64,000 bases of DNA, from the NCBI RefSeq assembly GCF_018474005.1, contig NZ_JAHCSH010000002.1, forward strand, positions 62,001 to 126,000. The letters are read 5' to 3'. The DNA is from Curvibacter sp. CHRR-16 (lineage in GTDB: Bacteria > Pseudomonadota > Gammaproteobacteria > Burkholderiales > Burkholderiaceae_C). Below are positions 18,607 through 26,598 of the stretch, in pieces. Made by a program: the position numbers and the translations under genes. Under the pieces are notes generated by a model. It worked only from the letters and a program-made list of their open reading frames with translations, was not told the origin of the DNA and did no database searches. How positions within the stretch are numbered: the stretch's first letter is position 1; each line of letters opens with the position of its first letter.

Positions 18607-19796
18607 ACTATCTCCAAGCCAGCAAACACGCGCTGACCCGTCAACCGTTCATGCTCACGCGCCGCGAATCGATCTGTCATGCCGGCAATGTAGTCAGCCA
18701 CGTGGCGTTGTAGCAAGCCATCGTGTTCCCAAGGGCGCTCATCAGCCAAACTGCCTTTCATTTCTTCTGGCTTGTCCACGTAACTGGCAAACAATTTATG
18801 AATGACTTTTTCGGCGGCATCCATAGTGGCCACGACCTTGGGATGACGATACAACTGCGCAAACAGATAGGCCTTCAAATGGCGTGATGCACTGCGAATA
18901 TCAGGCGAAAAGCATGCCAGCGGACGCTCACAAGCTCGCACATCATTGACAGACTGCACTCCAGTGGAACGCAAAGCATGCTGGGTAGCTTCTATGACGT
19001 CATAAACCATGGTGCTTAGCAGCACACGCACCAGTTCATAGACCAATCGGCGCTGCTGCTGAGGTGCAGACAACTGGGGGTGTTGTTGCAGTATTTTTTC
19101 GCACAAAACATCAATCCAAGGCACAGAGCGTAAACCCGCCAGATCAATAAGGCCCGAGCGAATGCCATCGTCTATATCGTGTGTGTTGTAGGCAATTTCA
19201 TCCGCCAAATTGCATAACTGCGCTTCTAGGCTAGGTTGCGTTCCCTGCAAGAAACGTTGTCCTATGCCGCCCGCACCATCGCTGTATCGGGGTTCATCGG
19301 CTTCAATTGCTGCAGCACGCTCGCGATTGCAATGCTTCAATATGCCTTCACGCGTTTCGAAACACAAGTTCAAACCATTGAACTGTGGATAGCGCTGCTC
19401 CAAGCTATCAACTACACGCAAACTTTGGTAGTTGTGCTCAAACCCGCCAAAATCGACCATGCATTCATTCAAAGCACGCTGCCCAGCATGTCCAAAAGGC
19501 GTGTGCCCAAGATCATGTGCCAAAGCAACTGCCTCCACCAAATCCTCATTGACCTGCAAGGTTCGGGCAATCGAGCGCCCTAGCTGAGCGACCTCAAGGG
19601 AATGGGTCAAGCGGGAGCGAAACAAATCGCCTTCGTGATTGGCAAACACTTGGGTCTTGTAAACCAAACGCCGAAATGCTGTGGAGTGCACAATCCGATC
19701 CCGGTCACGTTGAAACGCGTTGCGTGTAGGGGCTTGCTCCTCTGCGAATCGACGCCCTCTACTACGGCCTGGGTCACTGGCGCAGAGTGCAAGCAT
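18603..19796 (-). CDS. dgt: dGTPase-like HD-domain deoxynucleotide triphosphohydrolase
   Basis: Hydrolyses dNTPs to deoxynucleoside and tripolyphosphate (Dgt family, dGTPase-like). The 397-residue product contains DRDRIVHSTAFRRLVYKTQVF, the HD metal site in SRLTHSLEVAQLGR and LAHDLGHTPFGHAGQRAL, and LADEIAYNTHDIDDGI. I chose the ATG at 19796, which shares one base with the aroB stop (TGATG); an ATG 15 bases upstream at 19811 would overlap aroB. It follows aroB and precedes the DUF1415 gene with a 4-base overlap. Confidence 0.92.
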   Translation of the reverse strand: MLALCASDPGRSRGRRFAEEQAPTRNAFQRDRDRIVHSTAFRRLVYKTQVFANHEGDLFRSRLTHSLEVAQLGRSIARTLQVNEDLVEAVALAHDLGHTPFGHAGQRALNECMVDFGGFEHNYQSLRVVDSLEQRYPQFNGLNLCFETREGILKHCNRERAAAIEADEPRYSDGAGGIGQRFLQGTQPSLEAQLCNLADEIAYNTHDIDDGIRSGLIDLAGLRSVPWIDVLCEKILQQHPQLSAPQQQRRLVYELVRVLLSTMVYDVIEATQHALRSTGVQSVNDVRACERPLACFSPDIRSASRHLKAYLFAQLYRHPKVVATMDAAEKVIHKLFASYVDKPEEMKGSLADERPWEHDGLLQRHVADYIAGMTDRFAAREHERLTGQRVFAGLEIV

Positions 19797-20905
19797 CACA
19801 CTGCTGTGCATTGTTCAATCGCTTGAATGACCGCACTGTCATCTACAGGCTCAATTACCGCACGCCCCATTTCACGGATCAAAATGAAATGGATACGTCC
19901 AGCTTCAGACTTCTTATCCAAACGCATCCATTTGAGGTATTGGGCAGGGTTGTTCTGCTTGCTAAGCACTGGCAAATGTACTGGCAAATCAGCTTGCACC
20001 ACCAAACTGCGAATTCGTTGCACATCTGCTAGCGAGATGTATCCCAGGTTGTGCGAAAGCTGGGCAGCCACCACCATGCCGGCAGCAACAGCTTCACCGT
20101 GCAACCATGCACCAAAACCCAAACCTGCCTCTATCGCATGCCCAAAAGTGTGGCCATAATTCAAAATAGCGCGCAAACCAGATTCTTTTTCATCTTGGCC
20201 TACAACTTCTGCCTTGATTTCACACGAGCGCTGTATGGCCCATGCCAAAGCTTGTACATCACGCCGCAGCAATGCCTGCATGTTTTGCTCTAACCATGCA
20301 AAAAACCCCGCGTCGTAAATAGGCCCGTATTTGATAACTTCAGCCAGGCCGGCTTTCAACTCCCGATCAGGCAGTGTACGCAGGGTGTCCATATCGCATA
20401 TCACCTGCAAGGGTTGGTAAAAAGCACCAATCATGTTTTTACCTGCAGGGTGATTGATACCCGTTTTCCCCCCTACAGAAGAATCAACTTGCGCTAACAA
20501 GGTCGTAGGAACCTGGACGAAAGGCACACCACGCATAAAACACGCAGCTGCAAATCCAGCCATGTCCCCCACTACTCCACCACCCAAGGCAAAGATCACG
20601 GTTTTTCGATCACAACCCCAAGTCAACAGCGCATCAAATATGCTCTGCAAAGTTTCCCACGTTTTATAAGACTCACCGTCAGGTAACTCAACCAGTTGAA
20701 CTTGTGAGAATCGATCTTGCAATGTTTTGCGTAATGTTGCGGCATAAAGTGGCGATACAGTCACATTGGTAACGATCACTGCTTGAGTGCCTTTCACAGT
20801 CGCTTGCAAAAACTCAATATTGGTCAGCAAACCTGCGCCAATGCAAATGGGATAGCTGCGGTCTGGCAACGGTATGTGTACCGTAGCATGGAGGGTAGTA
20901 GGCAT
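19796..20905 (-). CDS. aroB: 3-dehydroquinate synthase AroB
   Basis: Second step of the shikimate pathway: NAD-dependent cyclisation of DAHP to 3-dehydroquinate. The 369-residue protein shows the NAD-binding [21 protein letters not shown] segment (around residues 105-125), the [28 protein letters not shown] active-site region and the zinc-binding HTFGHAIE and HGEAVAAGM sites. It lies 24 bases after aroK, a classic arrangement, and is directly coupled to dgt. Confidence 0.97.
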   Translation of the reverse strand: MPTTLHATVHIPLPDRSYPICIGAGLLTNIEFLQATVKGTQAVIVTNVTVSPLYAATLRKTLQDRFSQVQLVELPDGESYKTWETLQSIFDALLTWGCDRKTVIFALGGGVVGDMAGFAAACFMRGVPFVQVPTTLLAQVDSSVGGKTGINHPAGKNMIGAFYQPLQVICDMDTLRTLPDRELKAGLAEVIKYGPIYDAGFFAWLEQNMQALLRRDVQALAWAIQRSCEIKAEVVGQDEKESGLRAILNYGHTFGHAIEAGLGFGAWLHGEAVAAGMVVAAQLSHNLGYISLADVQRIRSLVVQADLPVHLPVLSKQNNPAQYLKWMRLDKKSEAGRIHFILIREMGRAVIEPVDDSAVIQAIEQCTAV

Positions 20906-20929
20906 AAAAATAAAAGTCGATGAGAGCTG

Positions 20930-21466
20930 CTAGCACTGCGGTGCTAGCTCAAGCTGCATCACGATTTTATTCACTAGTGCACTCACTGTAGTACGTGCGG
21001 TATCTACAGTAAAAGTAGCTACTTCACGGTACAACGGATCACGTTGCACGAACAGCTCCTGAAGCCTCGCATGAGGATCGTCTACCTGAAGCAATGGACG
21101 TACCGTGTCATGCTTTAGCCGTGCATACAAATCTGTAGCCGTGCTACGCAAATACACAGCCGTAGTGTGCTTTTTCAAAACCAAACGATTAGCATCACGC
21201 AAAACGATGCCGCCACCTGTCGCCAAAATACTAGCAACGGGATTTGCTACAAGTTGCGCAAGTACGTCTGCCTCTATGGCACGAAAAACATCTTCACCAT
21301 GCAAGGCGAAGTATTCCCGGATAGATGTACCAATTTTGCTTTCAATGACAGCATCGGTATCAATGAAAGTTGTATTGAGCTTTTTAGACAGCAATTTGCC
21401 GAGAGTGGACTTTCCTGCTCCAGGCAAACCCACTAAAGCTATAGGTTTTCTCAACTCCACAAACAA
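20930..21466 (-). CDS. aroK: Shikimate kinase AroK
   Basis: ATP-dependent phosphorylation of shikimate at O3. The 178-residue protein has Walker A GLPGAGKST near residues 14-22, the shikimate-binding Asp in DTDAVIE, the Arg of FRAIEADVL, ATGGGIVLR near residue 83, and the lid Arg in TVRPLLQ. The first Met is at 21466, one base after the pilQ stop. Pairing with aroB immediately downstream is usual; linkage to pilQ upstream is also common in proteobacteria. Confidence 0.96.
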   Translation of the reverse strand: MFVELRKPIALVGLPGAGKSTLGKLLSKKLNTTFIDTDAVIESKIGTSIREYFALHGEDVFRAIEADVLAQLVANPVASILATGGGIVLRDANRLVLKKHTTAVYLRSTATDLYARLKHDTVRPLLQVDDPHARLQELFVQRDPLYREVATFTVDTARTTVSALVNKIVMQLELAPQC

Positions 21467-21467
21467 C

Positions 21468-23528
21468 TCAGCGGGCTAAAGCCTTCTCTGACAAAACCTT
21501 AGGCGTAATGAAAACCAACAATTCTTTCTTTGTCGATGCCTTAGATGTATTGCGGAACAATACACCAATACCAGGCAAATCGCCAAAGAAAGGAATTTTA
21601 TTCACTTGGTCAGTTACTTCTTCGGTATAAATACCGCCAATCACTACCGTACCACCATTTTCCACTAGTACTTGTGTTTGGATATGCTTAGTATCAATTG
21701 CAAAACCTGCAGATGTTGACTGTCCAACACTATCTTTCGTCACATCCAAAGTCAAAATAATATTACCTTCCGGGGTGATTTGTGGAGTTACTTCCAATTT
21801 AAGATTGGCTTTTCGGAAAGCTATCGATGTTGCTCCACTGGAAGATGCAACTTGATAAGGAAGTTCGGTACCTTGCTCGATTAAAGCCTTTACCTGATCA
21901 GCCGTAATCACACGTGGATTAGAAACAACTTTGCCTTTTCCATCGGATTCCAATGCGGAGATTTCCAAATTCAAAATGGAGTCAGAGCCAGCACCGAATA
22001 TTGAGAGTGCAAGGGTACCAACACTGCTTGACGACGATGTACCAGTGGCAGCCAAACTAACGAAAGAGCCAGCACTTAGGCCACTCGACGATGATGAGTA
22101 AGTTCCAATTGAGCCAGCAGAATTCGAACTACCGCCACCCAAGCGAGCCCCCAAGGACTTACCAAATGTATCCGAAGCCTCCACAATACGCGCTTCAATC
22201 AGAACCTGCCGCACAGCGATATCAATCTTCGAAATCAATTGCTGAACCTGCTCCAATTTACTTGGTATATCGGTAACAAAAAGTTGATTTGTTCTTGTTT
22301 CAAAAATAACACTACCGCGAGTAGTTAATATTCTACTTGCACCAGCCGCACTCCCAGAACCCGAACCAATGAGACCTGCGGCAATGTCGGCTGCTTTTGC
22401 ATAATTAATTTGAAATGATTGTGTACGCAACGGTTCTAGACTTTGAACCGCCACAACATTTTCAAGTTCCAATTTTTCTTTGGCAGCTATCTCATCTTTT
22501 GGAGCGACCCATAAGACATTGCCATTTTTTCGCATCCCCAACCCTTTGGATTGCAAAATAATATCCAAAGCCTGATCCCAAGGCACATCTTGCAATCTCA
22601 AAGTAACCGAACCAGTTACAGAATCAGATGTAATAATATTAAAGTTGGTGAAATCAGCAATAACCTGCAAAAGCGATCTTATTTCAATACTCTGAAAATT
22701 CAAAGATAGTTTTTGTCCATTATAACCAGGTCCTTGCGTTAATTTACGCGGATCGGTTTTAACCTCTTTGACCTCCAATACAAATTGTTCATCGCTCTGA
22801 TAAGCTGAGTGTTCCCATACACCTTGAGGTTCAACAACCACTCGCACAACATCTCCTACTTGGGAAACGGATACAAAACGAACTGGCGTAGCAAAATCAG
22901 ATACATCCAATTTTCTCTTTAGAGAATCTGGCACTTTTGATTTCATAAAATCTACGATTAACTGTCGCCCTTCTTGCCTAATATCGACACCAACTTGATT
23001 ATTAGGCAGCTTTACAACAACACGACCAGAGCCATCAGCAGATCGCCGAAAATCAACATCTTGTAATTCGGTAATGTTCTTATTTTTATTCTCAGCAAAA
23101 TTTGTTGACAGCACTTTTGTAGTCGAAGAAATGGGATCCATATAAATCCATACGACTTTTCCTTCTACAACAGTCCTATATCCGGTTGAATTTTTCAAGT
23201 TAAGCACTAGCCTAGTGCGATCAGAAGCCTGCACTATCGCAAACGAGCGCATATTGCCTTGTGCAACATCTGTACTAGTTTTACCTGTTCCATTAATGTA
23301 ACCAAGGAAATCCAAAACCACTCTAGCTGGTGATTGAACTGAGAAGCTTGCCGGAGCCACTTCAATAGGCTCTGACACCTCGACCTTAACCACATCGGAA
23401 CCATCACGAACGGAGGTAGATATAGATTGAATAGCCGGTTGTGCATGCGCCAATGCAGCGCCTAAAAAATATATTAAAAATGCAGCAAAAACTCGAGAGT
23501 TCATAGCAACGTTCGACAGCAATTTCAT
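21468..23528 (-). CDS. pilQ: Type IV pilus secretin PilQ
   Basis: Outer-membrane secretin through which type IV pili leave the cell. The 686-residue precursor has a signal peptide ending LGAALAHA, two AMIN-type peptidoglycan-binding domains (about 30-260), a secretin/TonB short N-terminal domain (GQKLSLNFQSIEIRSLLQVIADF), an N1-type domain, and the C-terminal secretin pore domain with VRQVLIEARIVEAS and VENGGTVVIGGIYTEE. A Ser/Gly-rich stretch near residues 470-505 lies in the pore domain. It overlaps pilP by 4 bases. Codon use and AT content differ visibly from flanking operons. Confidence 0.97.
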   Translation of the reverse strand: MKLLSNVAMNSRVFAAFLIYFLGAALAHAQPAIQSISTSVRDGSDVVKVEVSEPIEVAPASFSVQSPARVVLDFLGYINGTGKTSTDVAQGNMRSFAIVQASDRTRLVLNLKNSTGYRTVVEGKVVWIYMDPISSTTKVLSTNFAENKNKNITELQDVDFRRSADGSGRVVVKLPNNQVGVDIRQEGRQLIVDFMKSKVPDSLKRKLDVSDFATPVRFVSVSQVGDVVRVVVEPQGVWEHSAYQSDEQFVLEVKEVKTDPRKLTQGPGYNGQKLSLNFQSIEIRSLLQVIADFTNFNIITSDSVTGSVTLRLQDVPWDQALDIILQSKGLGMRKNGNVLWVAPKDEIAAKEKLELENVVAVQSLEPLRTQSFQINYAKAADIAAGLIGSGSGSAAGASRILTTRGSVIFETRTNQLFVTDIPSKLEQVQQLISKIDIAVRQVLIEARIVEASDTFGKSLGARLGGGSSNSAGSIGTYSSSSSGLSAGSFVSLAATGTSSSSSVGTLALSIFGAGSDSILNLEISALESDGKGKVVSNPRVITADQVKALIEQGTELPYQVASSSGATSIAFRKANLKLEVTPQITPEGNIILTLDVTKDSVGQSTSAGFAIDTKHIQTQVLVENGGTVVIGGIYTEEVTDQVNKIPFFGDLPGIGVLFRNTSKASTKKELLVFITPKVLSEKALAR

Positions 23529-24073
23529 TTTACTTTCTCCTGCAACTCCAATGTTGCTACACGCTCAATCCATTCGCCAGTTGAATCTTGAACAATTTCA
23601 CGCAAACGAATTTGTGTTTCCGATATTTTTATTATTTTTCCATAATTTTGACCAAGATAGTTTCCAACACTTACTTGGTACAAATTTTTCTCAACATTGA
23701 TGAGCGCAATTGGTTTTCCAGCTTTATTAACACTCCCAACCATTACCATGGTATCTAATGGATAGGATTCCAAAGGCTCTTTTCTCCTATTTAACTCAGG
23801 TGCCACCAAAGCAGCATTAGATTCCATTTGAGCCGATGCTTTTTTCAAAGCAACCGTAAGTTTTTCCGAATTGAATGGATCCGGTAAATTCTCGACAACA
23901 TAAGGTTCGGCAACAAATTTTTTAGGCTCTTGAATAGGCTGTACAGCTGGGTGACTTTGATTACGCTCAGCTTCCATCCATGCTCTTAAATCATCATTTG
24001 ACGTCAGACCACATCCGGTAAGGAGAACTGCCAGAATTGCTAAGCAAAAACCATTAATCATAGTCTTTGTCAT
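23525..24073 (-). CDS. pilP: Type IV pilus inner-membrane lipoprotein PilP
   Basis: Periplasmic lipoprotein linking the PilMNO inner-membrane platform to the PilQ secretin. The 182-residue protein has a lipobox LLTGC with Cys21. It continues with a low-complexity linker and a C-terminal beta domain, including YPLDTMVMVGSVNKAGKPIALI and LYQVSVGNYLGQNYGKI, typical of PilP. Both ends overlap its neighbours pilO and pilQ by 4 bases. Confidence 0.95.
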   Translation of the reverse strand: MTKTMINGFCLAILAVLLTGCGLTSNDDLRAWMEAERNQSHPAVQPIQEPKKFVAEPYVVENLPDPFNSEKLTVALKKASAQMESNAALVAPELNRRKEPLESYPLDTMVMVGSVNKAGKPIALINVEKNLYQVSVGNYLGQNYGKIIKISETQIRLREIVQDSTGEWIERVATLELQEKVK

Positions 24074-24726
24074 TTTTTTACCCCTGCAGCCTTTTTTTGC
24101 GCCTGAATTTCATCAGGATCAAGGTATCTATACGTTTTTGCAGTGGCTTCAAAAGAAAGAACATTCTCTTTGCTTTGGGATATTGCCAAACCATTTAGAG
24201 TAACAATGCGCGAAAGATTGGCAACATCAGACGCGAATGAACCTATATCGTGATATCTTCCTGTCACTTTTAGTGCAATTGGCAATTCAGCATAATAATC
24301 TCTAACCACTACTTGCCCAGGACGAAACAACTCAAACTGCAAGCTTCTACCCAATCCAGCTTGATTTATATCTGATAGCAAAGCATCCATTTCAGCTTTA
24401 CTGGGCAATTGTTTTTCCAACTGCAAAACATACTGCTGTACTTGTTCACGTTGTTTTTTTAGAAGATCCAGATTAATAGCTTTAACCAACTTTTTCTTGA
24501 AGTCTTCTTTGAGAGCAACTTCTTTGTCTTGCGCTTGCTGCAACTGCTCGCGAGAATCTGTTATCCACAAGAACCACAAGAGTAAAAGCACACAAAAGGA
24601 TATCAACACAAGCAATCCATACCGTGGCAATGCAGGCCATGCTGAAGGATCTTGAGGATTCAAGTCCTCAAATTGCTCTCGCACTTTTTCCTGTATAGCC
24701 ACTATATTAAAATTTTTGATTTGCAT
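24070..24726 (-). CDS. pilO: Type IV pilus assembly protein PilO
   Basis: Bitopic inner-membrane protein that dimerises with PilN. The 218-residue product has a cytoplasmic N-terminus (with DLNPQDPSAWPALPRYG), one transmembrane helix (YGLLVLISFCVLLLLWFLWI), a coiled-coil stretch rich in Lys/Glu/Gln, and a periplasmic ferredoxin-like domain with LRPGQVVVRDYYAELPIALKV-like sequence and FASDVANLSRIVTL. It starts 6 bases after pilN and overlaps pilP. Confidence 0.95.
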   Translation of the reverse strand: MQIKNFNIVAIQEKVREQFEDLNPQDPSAWPALPRYGLLVLISFCVLLLLWFLWITDSREQLQQAQDKEVALKEDFKKKLVKAINLDLLKKQREQVQQYVLQLEKQLPSKAEMDALLSDINQAGLGRSLQFELFRPGQVVVRDYYAELPIALKVTGRYHDIGSFASDVANLSRIVTLNGLAISQSKENVLSFEATAKTYRYLDPDEIQAQKKAAGVKK

Positions 24727-24732
24727 AAATAC

Positions 24733-25356
24733 TCAGGGCTTGGGAGATTCGGTCTGTACAGATTGCTTTGCAATGAGCGCCTGCTGAGCATCCGCCTCTG
24801 CTGGATTTGACAGCCTTACACGTACAACAAAATTACCCACACGTTTTTGTTCACGAGAAACAGAGACAGTTCCAGCCACAATTTCCACCAATTCAGGCTT
24901 ATTAAGCCATGGAGTTTTTGAAGTTAAATTTCTTAACAACTCCGATACACGCTCATTAGATTGAGCCACGCCATTAATAGTGATAACCCTGTCCTGCTGA
25001 GCAAGTTTTGTAATATAAATTCCATCAGGAAGCTGCTTCACGAGCTCAGTGAGCAAATGCACTGGCATATTACGATCTGCCTGCAAGTCTTCAACCGCTT
25101 GTTTTCTAGCTTTAAGTGCCGCAATCTCAGACTCTATATCAGCAATTTCTTTTATCTGCTGATCAAGTTTTTGAATTTCATTTGTCAACAAGGTGTTGTC
25201 GGATTCTTGTGCATCTATTGCTCCTTGATACATTAAATGAATCAAACCAGCAAAAACACCCCCTGCCATTGCAGCCACAAGAATAGCAATATTGAATGAT
25301 TCCTTGCGGCGCTTTTTAGCTGCTTCGCGATGAGGCAATAAATTTATTCGTATCAC
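24733..25356 (-). CDS. pilN: Type IV pilus assembly protein PilN
   Basis: Inner-membrane partner of PilO that contacts cytoplasmic PilM through its N-terminal INLLPHREA motif, visible at residues 4-12. One transmembrane segment (IAILVAAMAGGVFAGLIHLMY) is followed by a coiled coil (EIQKLDQQIKEIADIESEIAALKARKQAVEDL region) and a periplasmic fold with LPDGIYITKLAQQ. Length 207 residues is normal. The ATG overlaps the pilM stop. Confidence 0.95.
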   Translation of the reverse strand: MIRINLLPHREAAKKRRKESFNIAILVAAMAGGVFAGLIHLMYQGAIDAQESDNTLLTNEIQKLDQQIKEIADIESEIAALKARKQAVEDLQADRNMPVHLLTELVKQLPDGIYITKLAQQDRVITINGVAQSNERVSELLRNLTSKTPWLNKPELVEIVAGTVSVSREQKRVGNFVVRVRLSNPAEADAQQALIAKQSVQTESPKP

Positions 25357-26432
25357 TTATCAAACCTCCGCAGAGCCAAACCACAAGCAGTCAAATAGGA
25401 AGAGGCTTCGCGTGCCATTTTTTTCAACCTAACAGCACTACCCACTTCCATACCATCAAAAGGATTGACAACTGAACAAGAAAACGATGTATTTTGACTA
25501 ACAGCTTGTGCCAGACCAACCAAAGAGGCAGACCCACCGCCCAAGAGAATTTGATCAACTCTATTGAAAGGTGTACTTGTGAAGAAAAACTGCAGGGCAC
25601 GCGCCAATTCTTGCGACAATGTCTCCAAAAAAGGAGTAAGGACTACAGACTCGAAATCGTCAGGCAAATCACCTGCACGTTTTTTTGTTTCTGCTTCCTC
25701 TGGTGAAAAACCATACTGGCGAATAATTTGCTGCGTCAATTGCGCACCACCAAAAGCCTGATCGCGCTCATACAGCACATCCCCATCGCGCAGAACTTGC
25801 ATGCTGATGGTGTAAGCACCAATTTCGAACAAGGACACCACTTTGCCTTTACCTTGATCGGGCATGGCCTCTATGAGGCGTTGTGTGGCCTGGCGAGAAG
25901 CATAGGATTCAATGTCCACAATCATCGGAGTTAAACCAGCAGCTTCTGCAAGACCTTGGATATCTTGCACCTTCTCTTTACGAGAGGCAGCTATCAATAC
26001 TTCCTCATCACCGGGTGATGAACTGCTAGGGCCTACAACGCAGAAATCAAGCGCAACCTCATCCAACGGGAATGGAATGTACTGATTAGCTTCTGTTTCT
26101 ACTTGCTGCTCAAGTTCGATTTCAGAAAGACCACTTGGCAAAATGATTTTTTTGGTGATAACTGCGGATGGTGGTAAAGCCATTGCCACATTCTTGGCTT
26201 TGGTGCCACTTTTTTTCACCACTCGTCGAATAGCATCGGCAACATCATCGAACTTTTCAATGTTGCCATCGGTGATACATCCTCGCTCCAAGGGCTCCAA
26301 CGCACAACGCTCAAGCACCAAGCGACCGGAGCGATCACTGTCCAACTCCACCAACTTCACACTTGATGTGCTTACATCCAAGCCTATGAGTGGCGGCGAT
26401 TTGCGACTAAATAAAGAACCAAGCGTTGTCAA
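25353..26432 (-). CDS. pilM: Type IV pilus actin-like ATPase PilM (non-ATG start)
   Basis: Cytoplasmic actin-like protein of the pilus platform, binding the PilN N-terminus. The protein shows PPLIGLDVSTSSVKLVEL (phosphate 1), VAMALPPSAVITK, MIVDIESYASRQA, FEIGAYTISMQVL (phosphate 2) and ILLGGGSASLVGLAQAV (adenosine site). No ATG fits the family N-terminus. I use TTG at 26432 (reads TTLGSLFSRKSPP, 359 residues), which has GGGGA six bases upstream; a GTG at 26453 is the alternative. First gene of the pilMNOPQ run and divergent from mrcA. Confidence 0.93.
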   Translation of the reverse strand: MTTLGSLFSRKSPPLIGLDVSTSSVKLVELDSDRSGRLVLERCALEPLERGCITDGNIEKFDDVADAIRRVVKKSGTKAKNVAMALPPSAVITKKIILPSGLSEIELEQQVETEANQYIPFPLDEVALDFCVVGPSSSSPGDEEVLIAASRKEKVQDIQGLAEAAGLTPMIVDIESYASRQATQRLIEAMPDQGKGKVVSLFEIGAYTISMQVLRDGDVLYERDQAFGGAQLTQQIIRQYGFSPEEAETKKRAGDLPDDFESVVLTPFLETLSQELARALQFFFTSTPFNRVDQILLGGGSASLVGLAQAVSQNTSFSCSVVNPFDGMEVGSAVRLKKMAREASSYLTACGLALRRFDK

Positions 26433-26569
26433 ATGAGTCCCCTGTAAGACCACAAAAAAGCTTACAACTTACTTCAATACTAGCAGCAAGATCGTTGATA
26501 GACCAAAATTTTTGAGCTCTTGTCACCCATGCGTTGGACTTAGCCCACGAATGCTTCAGAGGCCATTTC

Positions 26570-26575
26570 TATAAT
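26570..26575 (+). promoter_or_regulatory. Candidate -10 element of the mrcA promoter
   Basis: A perfect TATAAT lies 24 bases upstream of the mrcA ATG. The hexamer 17 bases further up (ACGAAT, 26547-26552) is a poor -35; TTGGAC at 26534 is too distant. The -10 is convincing by sequence but the promoter is not certain. Confidence 0.4.
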
Positions 26576-26598
26576 CGCGTCAAACTTCATTTCCATAC

